Shown: positions 34,713-43,464, counted from the first letter of the stretch. The stretch is 64,000 bases of DNA from Pseudorhodoplanes sp049324435 (GCA_049324435.1 JBMOOQ010000016.1:1-64000), one strand, 5' to 3'. Numbers and translations: made by a program. The notes: generated by a model not told the origin, from the sequence alone.

Positions 34713-36119
34713 TTACGCCGCCTGGTGGCGCCACTTGCCTTCGTAGCCGGTACGCACTTCCGCAGCATAAGGGGTCGGGCCGACCACGACCTTGATCTCG
34801 GTCTGCTTGTGACGTTCGACCGTGGTCTTCTTGGTGCCGCCATTCTCCTCGCCCCAGATCAGGGTCAGCTCGGTGCCGGGCTTGGCATATTCGCCCTCGA
34901 CCCAGCCGAGCGACAGCATCTTGCGTTCGTTGAACGAATAGCCGGAGAACATCGAGGCGCCGACCATCTTGCCGCCCTTGGCCATCACGGTGTCATAGGA
35001 CGACGAAGCGTAGTTCGACAGCGGCAGGTCGATGAACTTGAAGTTCTCGCCATGCGGGGCGAACATCGACGCATTGATGCGATTGACGTCATCATTGTCC
35101 CAGGCGAAGGTCACCTTCTTGCGATTGTTCTTGCCTTCCATCGCCTTCAGCGCATCCGAACCGATGAAGTCGTGATCGAACTTGGTGAAGGTATTGTAGC
35201 CGAGCTCATACGGCGTCGTGTAATAGTCCTCGATATTCTTGGAGACGAAGCTGCCGCCGATCGAGGCGTTCGCCTCATAACTGGTCGGCGACAGCCATTC
35301 GCGATAGGCCTTCAGCTTGTCGCCGGAATAGATCGCCGGCACGGGCGACGGGATCCAGCCCGATTCCAGCGTGTTGGTTGCATAGGCGCGCGATCCGACC
35401 GGCACGATGCCGAAATCCTTGCCGGCTTCGAGAATGGCGTTGCGGATCTCGTCGCCCTCGGCATAGGGGCCCCACACTTCCAGGCCGGGCGCACCGGCCA
35501 TGCCGTGACGCAACGCCCGCACCTTGCGACCGGCAATGGTCATGTAGCCCATGTTGAAGAATTTGATATCCGGCATCACCCCGTTGTTCAGCTTCTTGAT
35601 GACGTCCTGGGCATTGGGGCCCTGGATCTGATAGCGATAGAACTGACGCACCACCGGCTTGCCCATCGGGCGCGAGGGCGAGCGGTCGTCATACTGCGTC
35701 TCGACATCGAAGCCGCCGGTCTTGGCGTGGAATTCGATCCAGTTCGCCGCCGGATTGCGGCCGACATACACCATTTCGTTCTCGGCGAGATAAAACAGGA
35801 TGCCGTCACCGATCACGTGGCCATAGGGCGTGACGGGCGCAAACTGCTTCGCTTTGTCGACGGTGAAGTTCTTGAACGAATTGGTCGAGAGATAGGACAA
35901 CAGTTTCACGGTGTCCTTGCCGCGCACGAACAGGTTCACCATGTGGTGTGACTGATCGAACAGCACGCAGGTCTCGCGCCAGGCCCGCTGCTCGTCGCGC
36001 CAGTTGGTGAATTCGGGAGCAACGACCGGATACACATAGGCGCCGATCTGCGAATTGCGCATCATGTCGACGGCATTGCCGGCCGCTTTCAGTTTCTCTT
36101 CAAGATTTTTGTAGGTCAT
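34713..36119 (-). CDS. ligM: LigM-like tetrahydrofolate-dependent aryl O-demethylase
   Basis: Member of the GcvT/aminomethyltransferase fold. From recollection of the Sphingobium LigM sequence (vanillate O-demethylase, 471 aa) this 468-aa protein shares long blocks: RNSQIGAYVYPVVAPEF, VTPYGHVIGDGI, DDRSPSRPMGKPV, LRHGMAGAPGLE, GSRAYATNTLESGWIPSP and GEENGGTKKTTVE. LigM moves the methyl of vanillate to tetrahydrofolate, giving protocatechuate and 5-methyl-THF. That product is the substrate of PcaHG nearby. It is divergent from a GntR gene and has its own terminator. The substrate could be another methoxy-aromatic acid; a glycine-cleavage T protein is unlikely. Confidence 0.75.
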   Translation of the reverse strand: MTYKNLEEKLKAAGNAVDMMRNSQIGAYVYPVVAPEFTNWRDEQRAWRETCVLFDQSHHMVNLFVRGKDTVKLLSYLSTNSFKNFTVDKAKQFAPVTPYGHVIGDGILFYLAENEMVYVGRNPAANWIEFHAKTGGFDVETQYDDRSPSRPMGKPVVRQFYRYQIQGPNAQDVIKKLNNGVMPDIKFFNMGYMTIAGRKVRALRHGMAGAPGLEVWGPYAEGDEIRNAILEAGKDFGIVPVGSRAYATNTLESGWIPSPVPAIYSGDKLKAYREWLSPTSYEANASIGGSFVSKNIEDYYTTPYELGYNTFTKFDHDFIGSDALKAMEGKNNRKKVTFAWDNDDVNRINASMFAPHGENFKFIDLPLSNYASSSYDTVMAKGGKMVGASMFSGYSFNERKMLSLGWVEGEYAKPGTELTLIWGEENGGTKKTTVERHKQTEIKVVVGPTPYAAEVRTGYEGKWRHQAA

Positions 36120-36232
36120 CTGTTGTTCCTCCGATGATGGATCGATGTCGTTACGTGACGGACTGCAAGCGGCCGGTCCTGGACTCCGGATGCACCGGAT
36201 TGAGCCCGCAATCGGCCGAATTTCGTTAGAGC

Positions 36233-36242
36233 TTGTATACAG
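36233..36242. promoter_or_regulatory. Palindromic site TTGTATACAG, copy 1
   Basis: Contains the perfect palindrome TGTATACA. It lies 113 bp upstream of the ligM-like start, in the 299-bp divergent region shared with gntR. The same 10 bp recur at 36359-36368. AT-rich palindromes of this kind are used by FCD-type GntR regulators, so the neighbouring gene product is the likely binder. Confidence 0.65.
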
Positions 36243-36358
36243 GGATGCGGAAGCCGCCCGTCCGCGCCCTTGGCCTGGTTTCGTCCCTAGCTGGAAAATC
36301 TTGCGTTATAGAGCGTTTCTGAGTGCTCCGGATGGACTACCCACCCGTCGCACTTGTA

Positions 36359-36368
36359 TTGTATACAG
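36359..36368. promoter_or_regulatory. Palindromic site TTGTATACAG, copy 2
   Basis: Identical to copy 1, 126 bp downstream, about twelve helical turns, which puts both sites on the same face of the DNA. It is 50 bp before the gntR start, a place suited to autoregulation. Confidence 0.65.
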
Positions 36369-36418
36369 CATGAATTCCCGGCAAGCTCAAGACCGGGATA
36401 CGAGAAGGGAGGGCCCCC

Positions 36419-37186
36419 GTGCCGGTCCAGGCCGTCGACAACGAGCGCTCATCGTCGCAGACCGTCAAGGCTCAGCTGTCGCTGCGCGACCTGATCCTGT
36501 CCGGCGAACTCAAGCCGGGGGACCGGATTTCGGAGCTTTCGGTGGTCGAACGGCTCGGCATTTCGCGCACGCCGATCCGCATGGCCCTCGTAAGGCTCGA
36601 AGAAGAGGGATTCCTCGAGGCGATACCGTCCGGAGGATTTGCCGTAAAGGCATTTTCGGAGCGCGATATACACGACGCGATCGAAATGCGCGGCACTCTG
36701 GAAGGTTTCGCGGCCCGGCTCGCCGCCGAACGCGGCGTGCGCAATGCTGTCATGTCGCAACTGAAGGACCGCCTTGCCCAACTCGACGAGCTGGTGGGCA
36801 GGCCCACTCTCAGCGTCGATGACTTCTCCCAATATGTGGGCCTGAATGGGCAGTTTCATGCGCTGATGATCGAGGCGGCCGACTCCCCGGTGCTCGCGCG
36901 TCAGATCGATCGCGCGCTCAATCTTCCATTCGCTTCGCCGAGCGGTTTCGTTATGGTGCAGGCGATGTTGCCGGAGGCGCGCAAGATTCTCACCATCGCA
37001 CAGGATCATCACCATTGCGTCGTGCGCGCCATCGAGGAACGCGAAGGCGCGCGCGCCGAAGCCTTGATGCGCGAGCACGCGCGGCTGGCGCATCGCAATC
37101 TTCAGCTCGCCTTCCGCAATCAGGGCACCCGCGATCTCGTGCCGGGCGCCGTACTCATCAAGAAGCCGGCGCCGGCGCGCTACTGA
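36419..37186 (+). CDS. GntR-family regulator, FCD subfamily
   Basis: A 255-aa regulator with an N-terminal winged helix (LKPGDRISELSVVERLGISRTPIRMALVRLEEEGF, key residues SRTPIRMAL) and an all-helical FCD ligand domain. The FCD metal-site histidines fit the segments FHALM, DHHHCVVRAIEE and MREHARLAH. The GTG start is preceded by GGGAGGG. It is divergent from ligM and 45 bp upstream of the first MetE-like gene, with two TTGTATACAG palindromes between it and ligM. The likely target is ligM, itself and the MetE-like genes. The effector may be an aromatic acid or a one-carbon product, but nothing in the sequence decides. Confidence 0.88.
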   Translation: MPVQAVDNERSSSQTVKAQLSLRDLILSGELKPGDRISELSVVERLGISRTPIRMALVRLEEEGFLEAIPSGGFAVKAFSERDIHDAIEMRGTLEGFAARLAAERGVRNAVMSQLKDRLAQLDELVGRPTLSVDDFSQYVGLNGQFHALMIEAADSPVLARQIDRALNLPFASPSGFVMVQAMLPEARKILTIAQDHHHCVVRAIEEREGARAEALMREHARLAHRNLQLAFRNQGTRDLVPGAVLIKKPAPARY

Positions 37187-37231
37187 CACTGACGCACGAC
37201 ACGAAACCAAAAGAATGGGAGTGAACGCTTC

Positions 37232-38344
37232 ATGACGCAACGTACAAGGCCGCCTTTCCGCGCCGATCAGGTCGGCAGCTTCCTTCGTCCCGAACGTCTG
37301 AAACAGGCGCGCGCCAAGCGCGAGAAAGGCGAGATTACCGCTGAGGAGCTCAAGGCGGTCGAGGACGAGGAAATCAAGAAACTCATCAAGAAGCAGGAAG
37401 ACATCGGTATGCAGCTTGCAACCGATGGCGAATTCCGCCGCACCTTCTGGCATTTCGATTTTCTCGGCGGGCTCGACGGCATCGATCTCTACGAACACAC
37501 CCAGGGCATTCAGTTTCAGGGCGCGCAGACCAGGGCGTGGGACATCCGTACCGTCGGCAAGATCGATTTCCCGCTCGATCATCCGTTTCTGGAGCATTTC
37601 CGCTTTCTGAAAGCCAACACCAGGGTCGTGCCGAAGATGACGATCCCGTCGCCGACGGTAGCGCATTTCCGTGCCGGGCGGATCAAGATCAGCAAGGAGG
37701 TCTATCCCGATCTCGACGTGTTCTACGAGGACCTCGGCAAGGCCTATGCGAAGGCCGTCAAGGCCTTCTACGATGCGGGCTGCCGTTATCTGCAATTCGA
37801 CGATACGGTCTGGGCCTATCTTTGCTCGGAAAAGGAACTGGCGCAGTCGCGCGAGCGCGGCGACAAGACCGACGATCTGCAGCAGAAATACCGCGACATG
37901 ATCAATCTGGCGCTGAAGGACAAGCCGTCGGACATGACGGTGACGATGCATGCCTGCCGCGGCAATTTCCGTTCGACCTTCATTTCTTCCGGCGGCTATG
38001 AGCCGGTGGCCGAGGTGCTGCTCGGTCAGGTAAATTTCGACGGCTATTTCCTTGAATACGACACCGACCGCGCCGGCGGCTTCGAGCCGCTGCGATTCCT
38101 GCCGAAAGGTGAGAAGCAGGTTGTCCTCGGACTGATCACATCCAAAAGCGGCACGCTGGAAAAGAAGGACGACATCAAGCGCCGCATCGACGAGGCGACG
38201 AAATTCGCGCCGCTGGAGCAATTCTGCCTGTCACCGCAATGTGGCTTCGCTTCGACCGAGGAGGGCAATATCCTCACCGAGGACCAGCAGTGGGCGAAGA
38301 TGCAGGAGATTGTGGAATTGGCCCACGAGGTGTGGGGCAAGTAA
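37232..38344 (+). CDS. MetE-core-like methyltransferase, copy 1
   Basis: A 370-aa protein of the cobalamin-independent methionine synthase II family (C-terminal catalytic MetE domain only). The Zn ligands are conserved: His and Cys in MTMHACRGN-like MHACRGN, Glu in FLEYDTDRAG, and Cys in LSPQCGFAST. It starts with FRADQVGSFLRP, matching the family xGSxxRP block. In full MetE a second N-terminal domain helps bind folate; it is absent. It may transfer a methyl group to homocysteine or another thiol, from 5-methyl-THF or another donor. It is directly downstream of gntR. Copies 3 and 4 are close paralogues; copy 2 is a different subtype. Confidence 0.8.
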   Translation: MTQRTRPPFRADQVGSFLRPERLKQARAKREKGEITAEELKAVEDEEIKKLIKKQEDIGMQLATDGEFRRTFWHFDFLGGLDGIDLYEHTQGIQFQGAQTRAWDIRTVGKIDFPLDHPFLEHFRFLKANTRVVPKMTIPSPTVAHFRAGRIKISKEVYPDLDVFYEDLGKAYAKAVKAFYDAGCRYLQFDDTVWAYLCSEKELAQSRERGDKTDDLQQKYRDMINLALKDKPSDMTVTMHACRGNFRSTFISSGGYEPVAEVLLGQVNFDGYFLEYDTDRAGGFEPLRFLPKGEKQVVLGLITSKSGTLEKKDDIKRRIDEATKFAPLEQFCLSPQCGFASTEEGNILTEDQQWAKMQEIVELAHEVWGK

Positions 38345-38589
38345 GACGGCAGCGTCGCCGACGATGTTTGGTGCCGCATTGCGCGGCCGCGCCGAGCGTG
38401 CGGGCGAAGTGTTCGCATTACGAAAAGATAATCTCCGGCAGCGGTCATGGCGGAGGTTAACGCCCGCAACAACTTTTCAGATGATGACGGGTGGACGCGG
38501 CGCGATGACGAGTTTTAAGACTTGAAGCGGCCGGTGGGATCGTGAAAAATCCCCCCATAAATCAATAAGGTCCTTTAAGGGAGGAACTC

Positions 38590-39843
38590 ATGGTGAAATA
38601 CCTGTCCGGCGTGCTCGCGGCGGGTGCAGCGGCTGTATCGCTGCTCGCAAGCGCTCCGGCGCAAGCGCAGTCGGGAGAGCCGATCAAGATCGGTCTTGGC
38701 ATTGCCATGACCGGCGGTCTCGCCGGCCCCGGCAAGCAGGCGCTGCTCGGCGTGCAGATCTGGGAGGAGCAGATCAACAAGAAGGGCGGTTTGCTCGGGC
38801 GTCCGGTCAAGGTGATCGCCTACGACGACCAGACCAACGCTTCGACGGTGCCGGGCATCTACACCAAGCTGATCGACGTCGACAAAGTCGATCTGATCCT
38901 TGGACCCTATGCCACCAACATGATCGCGCCCGCGATGCCGGTTGCGATTCAGAAGGGCAAGACGATCATCGGGCTGTTCGGACTCGCGGTTAACAGCGCG
39001 TTCAATTATCCGAAATATTTCGCGATGATCCCGACCGGGCAGAACACCAAGCCATCGTTCACCGAAGGCTTCTTCGAGGTCGCAGCGAAAAACAAGATTG
39101 GGACCGTGGCGCTCGTCGCCGCAGACGCCGAATTCGCGAACAACGCCTGCGAAGGCGCACGCGAAAATGCCAAGAAGCACAACATCAAGGTCGTGTACGA
39201 CCGGAAATATCCGCCGGCCACCACGGATTTCACGCCGATCGTTCGTGCGATCCAGGCGGCGAATCCGGAAGCGGTCGTGATTTGCTCCTATCCGCCGGAT
39301 TCGGTCGGGATGGTGCGTGCGGTCAACGAAATCGGCTTCAAGCCGAAGATGATCGGCGGCTCGATGGTCGGCCTTCAGATCAGCGCCATCAAGACCCAGC
39401 TCGGTCCGCTGATGAACGGCTGGATCAACTATGAGACCTGGGTGCCGACCAAGGATGCGCTCAACCCCGAGATTCAGGAGTTCCTGAAGATCTATCAGTC
39501 GCGCGCCAAGGACGCCGGTGTCGATCCGCTCGGTTACTATCTCGGCACCTGGGGCTATGCCTATGCCGAGCTGCTCGGCAAGGCGGTCGAAGGCGCCAAG
39601 AGCCTGAACGACGACAAGATCGCCGAATATCTGCGCCAGAACACGATTCCGACCATTATGGGTCCGATCAAGTTCGGCAAGAACGGCGAGTGGACCGAAT
39701 CCGGCATGATGCAGGTTCAGTACAGGAACATCAAAGGCAACGATCTCGAACAGTTCCGCGGCATGGAGACCCAGGTCGTGGTCGCTCCCGCCAAGAAGGC
39801 GACCGGCGAAGCCATTCTGCCGTTCGAGAAAGCGCGGCAATAA
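38590..39843 (+). CDS. ABC transporter substrate-binding protein, branched-chain amino acid type
   Basis: Periplasmic binding protein of the Leu/Ile/Val (type I) family. The 417-aa protein has a signal peptide (to about residue 27, APAQAQ) and GLGIAMTGGLAGPGKQALLGVQ as the family start. Members of this family often carry aromatic acids in alphaproteobacteria. It is an orphan: no permease or ATPase genes are near, so it must use partners encoded elsewhere. It lies between MetE-like copies 1 and 2. The start has GGGAGGAA upstream. The 245 bp before it have no gene; an AT-rich part close to the start may hold a promoter. Confidence 0.88.
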   Translation: MVKYLSGVLAAGAAAVSLLASAPAQAQSGEPIKIGLGIAMTGGLAGPGKQALLGVQIWEEQINKKGGLLGRPVKVIAYDDQTNASTVPGIYTKLIDVDKVDLILGPYATNMIAPAMPVAIQKGKTIIGLFGLAVNSAFNYPKYFAMIPTGQNTKPSFTEGFFEVAAKNKIGTVALVAADAEFANNACEGARENAKKHNIKVVYDRKYPPATTDFTPIVRAIQAANPEAVVICSYPPDSVGMVRAVNEIGFKPKMIGGSMVGLQISAIKTQLGPLMNGWINYETWVPTKDALNPEIQEFLKIYQSRAKDAGVDPLGYYLGTWGYAYAELLGKAVEGAKSLNDDKIAEYLRQNTIPTIMGPIKFGKNGEWTESGMMQVQYRNIKGNDLEQFRGMETQVVVAPAKKATGEAILPFEKARQ

Positions 39844-39990
39844 CCGCGGGACGTTCTGAATGTTGCGGCGCCGTGCGAGCTATCGTGCGGCGCCGTTTTT
39901 GCGAGGTGTTGGGTGCATTCGGCCGCGTTCTGCGAGATGGTGCGCCGTGCCGCCTCAGAATGAGCGCCGAATCGAAACACGGATGCGTGC

Positions 39991-41016
39991 ATGCTTCTTC
40001 CCACCAGCCTTGTCGGCTCCTACCCGCAACCTGAATGGCTGATCGATCGCGAAAAGCTGTCGAAGCAGGTCCCGCGCGTGCGCATGCACGATCTATGGCT
40101 CATTCCGGAGAAGCACCTGGAAGCCGCACAGGACGACGCGACGCTGCTTGCGATCCGCGACCAGGAGCGGGCCGGGCTCGATATCATCTGCGACGGCGAA
40201 CAGCGGCGCGAGAGCTATTCAAACCGCTTCGCCACCGCGCTCGAAGGCATCGACCTCGACAAACCCGGAACGACGATCAACCGCACCGGCAAGACCATTC
40301 CGGTGCCGCGGGTCGCCGGCAAGATCCGGCGCCGGCATCCGGTCGAGGTGCGCGATGTGAAGATCCTGCGCGCCAATACCGACCGCACCATCAAGGCGAC
40401 GGTGCCGGGCCCCTTCACCATGGGCAAGCAGGCGCAGGACGATTTCTATGGCAACGAGGAAGCGGTGGCGATGGACTACGCCGCCGCGGTGAACGAGGAG
40501 ATCAAGGATCTGTTCGCGGCCGGCGCCGACATCGTCCAGATCGATGAGCCCTGGATGCAGCAGCATCCGGAGAAGGCGCGGCAATACGGACTGAAGACGC
40601 TGGCCCGCGCCCTCGATGGCGTCAAGGGAACAATCGCGATCCATCTGTGCTTCGGCTATGCGCAGGTCGTACACGAGAAGCCGACCGGCTATTCCTTTCT
40701 CGGTGAGCTTGAGAACACCGCCGTGCATCAGGTTTCGATCGAGGCGGCGCAGCCGAAGCTCGATCTGAACGTGCTCAAGCAATTGCCGTCGAAAACCATC
40801 ATTCTCGGAGTGATCGATCTCGGCGATCTCACAGTCGAGCGCCCGGAGACGGTAGCGGATCGCATTCGTGCTGCACTCAAGGTGGTGCCGGCCGAGCGGC
40901 TGGTGATCGCGCCCGATTGCGGGATGAAGTATCTGCCGCGCGAGGTCGCCTTCGCCAAGATGAAGGCGATGGTCGAGGGCACGAAGATAGTGCGCAAGGA
41001 ACTGACGGGGGCCTGA
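39991..41016 (+). CDS. MetE-core-like methyltransferase, copy 2 (divergent subtype)
   Basis: A 341-aa MetE-core protein, different from the other three copies: it starts LPTSLVGSYPQPEWL and has DGEQRRESY in place of DGEFRRSWW. Zn ligands are intact: AIHLCFG (His, Cys), VSIEAAQP (Glu), IAPDCGMKY (Cys). In family terms it is closer to classic MetE core/YxjG-type proteins than copies 1, 3 and 4. It lacks an N-terminal folate-binding half. It could be the one that makes methionine while the others do something else, but this is a guess. A REP-like element separates it from copy 3. Confidence 0.8.
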   Translation: MLLPTSLVGSYPQPEWLIDREKLSKQVPRVRMHDLWLIPEKHLEAAQDDATLLAIRDQERAGLDIICDGEQRRESYSNRFATALEGIDLDKPGTTINRTGKTIPVPRVAGKIRRRHPVEVRDVKILRANTDRTIKATVPGPFTMGKQAQDDFYGNEEAVAMDYAAAVNEEIKDLFAAGADIVQIDEPWMQQHPEKARQYGLKTLARALDGVKGTIAIHLCFGYAQVVHEKPTGYSFLGELENTAVHQVSIEAAQPKLDLNVLKQLPSKTIILGVIDLGDLTVERPETVADRIRAALKVVPAERLVIAPDCGMKYLPREVAFAKMKAMVEGTKIVRKELTGA

Positions 41017-41025
41017 ACAATCCGT

Positions 41026-41099
41026 CCGTTGTCCGCGCAAGCGGGGAGCCAGACTTTCGCCGGGTCCCCCTGGGATTCCGCCTGCGCGGGGACGAGCGG
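41026..41099. repeat. REP-like inverted repeat element
   Basis: Outer arms CCGTTGTCCGCGCAAGCGG and CCGCCTGCGCGGGGACGAGCG pair imperfectly around a short spacer with CCAG and CTGG. It sits between MetE-like copies 2 and 3. Related to the elements at 42239-42326 and 23784-23849. Confidence 0.7.
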
Positions 41100-41126
41100 C
41101 AACACTGATAGGGGCAGAAGCATCAC

Positions 41127-42236
41127 ATGACAAAAGATACCAAACCACCCTTCCGCGCCGATCAGGTCGGCAGCCTTTTGCGTCCGCAGGCGATCCACGA
41201 CGCGCGCGCGAAGCGCGCCAAGGGTGAAATAAGCGCCGAACAATTGAAGGACATCGAGGATCGCGAAATTGAGCGCGTGATCAAGAAGCAGGAAGAGGTC
41301 GGGTTGAAGTCGATCACCGACGGCGAATTCCGCAGGTCATGGTGGCATCTCGACTTTCTCTGGGGTCTTGGCGGAATCGAGAAATACGTGATGGACGAAG
41401 GCGTGCAGTTCACCGGCATGAAGGTGCGGCCCGAATATGCGCGCGTGAGCAGCAAGCTCGGCTATCGCGGCCATCCGATGATCGAGCACTTCAAGTTCCT
41501 GAAGGCGCATACCCGCCAAACACCGAAAATGACCATTCCCTCGCCGTCGGCGCTCTATGGCCGGACCGGCCGTGCGTCTGTGACCGAGCAGGCCTATCCC
41601 TCGCTCGACGTGTTCTTCAAGGAGCTTGGCGAAACCTACAGTAAGGCGGTGAGGGGCTTCGCCGATGCCGGCTGCCGCTATCTGCAGCTCGACGAGGTAT
41701 TCATCGCGATGCTCTGCGATCCGCAATACCGCGAGAAGCAGATCAAGGCCGGCGACGATCCGGTCAAACTGACCAATACCTATGGCGATCTCATTAACGC
41801 TGCGATGTCGGACATTCCGTCCGACATGACCATCACCATGCATCTGTGCCGCGGCAATTACCGTTCCACTTTCCAGGGTGAGGGCGGCTACGAGCCCGTC
41901 GCCGATGTGCTGTTCAATCGGATCAAGGTGCACGGCTATTTCATGGAATACGATACCGAGCGCGCCGGATCGTTTGAACCGCTGCGGTTCGTGCCAAAGG
42001 ACCGCCGCGTGGTGCTCGGCCTTGTCACCACCAAGACGGGGGCGCTTGAAAACAAGGATGACATCAAGCGCCGGATCGACGAGGCGACGAAGTATGTCAG
42101 CCTCGATCAGCTCTGTCTGTCGCCGCAATGCGGATTTGCCTCGACCGAAGAGGGCAACGTGCTGACAGAGGAGCAGCAATGGGCAAAGCTGCGGCTGATT
42201 GTGGAGATCGCCGACGAGGTTTGGGGGAGCAGATGA
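41127..42236 (+). CDS. MetE-core-like methyltransferase, copy 3
   Basis: A 369-aa paralogue of copies 1 and 4. Shared landmarks are FRADQVGSLLRP, DGEFRRSWW, CRGNYRSTF, GGYEPVADVLF, EYDTERAGSFEPLRF and LSPQCGFASTEEGN. The Zn ligand set is complete (His and Cys in MHLCRGN, Glu in FMEYDTERAG, Cys in SPQCGF). Placed between two REP-like elements, it may have come by tandem duplication with copy 4. Substrate unknown; see the discussion of methyl groups from LigM. Confidence 0.8.
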   Translation: MTKDTKPPFRADQVGSLLRPQAIHDARAKRAKGEISAEQLKDIEDREIERVIKKQEEVGLKSITDGEFRRSWWHLDFLWGLGGIEKYVMDEGVQFTGMKVRPEYARVSSKLGYRGHPMIEHFKFLKAHTRQTPKMTIPSPSALYGRTGRASVTEQAYPSLDVFFKELGETYSKAVRGFADAGCRYLQLDEVFIAMLCDPQYREKQIKAGDDPVKLTNTYGDLINAAMSDIPSDMTITMHLCRGNYRSTFQGEGGYEPVADVLFNRIKVHGYFMEYDTERAGSFEPLRFVPKDRRVVLGLVTTKTGALENKDDIKRRIDEATKYVSLDQLCLSPQCGFASTEEGNVLTEEQQWAKLRLIVEIADEVWGSR

Positions 42237-42238
42237 CG

Positions 42239-42326
42239 CCGCTGATCGCCACGAAGGCGGGTACCCAGCGCAGAGCATGCCGCGACGAGAGACTTTATGA
42301 ATTCCCGTTGTCGCGGGAATGAGCGG
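42239..42326. repeat. REP-like inverted repeat element
   Basis: Arms starting CCGCTGATCGCC and ending CGCGGGAATGAGCGG pair imperfectly. It sits between MetE-like copies 3 and 4, beginning right after the copy 3 stop. The right arm is the classic TCCCGnnnnCGCGGGAATGA form. Confidence 0.7.
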
Positions 42327-42347
42327 ACAACATAGAGAGACTTGAAA

Positions 42348-43460
42348 ATGACTAATAACACGGCACCCTTCCGCGCCGATCATGTCGGCTCGATCCTGCG
42401 CACCGCGCCATTGAAGGAAGCGCGCGCAAAGCGCGAGAAGGGCGAGATCGACGCGGCCGCGCTGAAGGCGGTCGAGGATCAGGAGATCAGAAAGATCATC
42501 AAGAAGCAGCAAGAGGTGGGGCTGAAGCTTGCCACCGATGGCGAATTCCGCCGCTCCTGGTGGCAATTCGATTTCTTCAAGCTGCTGGACGGCGCCGAAT
42601 TGGTGAAGACGGAGCACGGCATCAAGTTCGCCGGCGTCGAGACGCGGCCGGAAGACATCGCGGTGACCGGCAAAATCGGCTATTCCGGCGCGCCAATGAT
42701 CGACCATTTCGAGTTCCTGAGGGCAAACTGCGCGCCCGGGATCACGCCGAAGATGACGCTGCCGTCGCCGACCGTGCTGCAATATCGCGTTGGGCCGAAA
42801 CCGGTGCAGGACGGCATCTACAAATCAACCGAAGAACTCCTCCACGATCTCGGCCTCGCCTATCGCAAGGCGATCAAGGCCTTCGGCGATGCCGGTTGCC
42901 GCTATCTGCAACTCGACGATACGTCCTACGCGCATCTGTGCGACAAGGACCGTCGTGCGGCCTTGCAGGGACGCGGCGAGGATCCGGTATGGCTCGCCAA
43001 TGCCTGGGCCGACATGATTAACTCCGCGCTCAAGGACAAGCCGGCCGGCATGGTGACGGCGATGCATCTGTGCCGCGGCAATTTCCGCTCGACTTTCGTG
43101 TCGTCCGGCGGCTACGAGCCGGTGGCCGACGTCTTGTTCAACAGGATCGGCATCGACGGCTATTTCCTGGAATACGATTCGGACCGTGCCGGAGGCTTCG
43201 AGCCGTTGCGGTTCCTGCCCAAAGGCAAGAAGCGCGTGGTGCTCGGTCTCGTCACCTCGAAATTCGGTACGCTGGAGGACAAAGGCGTGCTCAAGAAGCG
43301 GATCGAGGAGGCCACGAAATTCGTGCCGCTCGACCAGCTCTGCATTTCGCCGCAATGCGGCTTCGCCTCGACCGAGGAGGGCAATGTGCTGGCCGAGGAC
43401 GAACAATGGGCGAAGCTGCGGCTCTGCGTCGAAGTCGCCGAAGAGGTATGGGGGAAGTAG
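42348..43460 (+). CDS. MetE-core-like methyltransferase, copy 4
   Basis: A 370-aa paralogue of copies 1 and 3 (start ATG 42348; an in-frame TTG two codons upstream is less likely). It has FRADHVGSILR, DGEFRRSWWQFDFF, MHLCRGNFRSTF, EYDSDRAGGFEPLRF and ISPQCGFASTEEGN, so the zinc site is complete. It is the last of the four copies and is convergent with the cyclase gene, 4 bp from its stop. The array is bracketed by ligM/gntR on one side and a different catabolic set on the other. Confidence 0.8.
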   Translation: MTNNTAPFRADHVGSILRTAPLKEARAKREKGEIDAAALKAVEDQEIRKIIKKQQEVGLKLATDGEFRRSWWQFDFFKLLDGAELVKTEHGIKFAGVETRPEDIAVTGKIGYSGAPMIDHFEFLRANCAPGITPKMTLPSPTVLQYRVGPKPVQDGIYKSTEELLHDLGLAYRKAIKAFGDAGCRYLQLDDTSYAHLCDKDRRAALQGRGEDPVWLANAWADMINSALKDKPAGMVTAMHLCRGNFRSTFVSSGGYEPVADVLFNRIGIDGYFLEYDSDRAGGFEPLRFLPKGKKRVVLGLVTSKFGTLEDKGVLKKRIEEATKFVPLDQLCISPQCGFASTEEGNVLAEDEQWAKLRLCVEVAEEVWGK

Positions 43461-43464
43461 GGCC

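Noticed and set aside
34713..36119. Aminomethyltransferase GcvT of the glycine cleavage system
   Set aside because: It is longer than GcvT, has LigM-type blocks, and no gcvH or gcvP is near.
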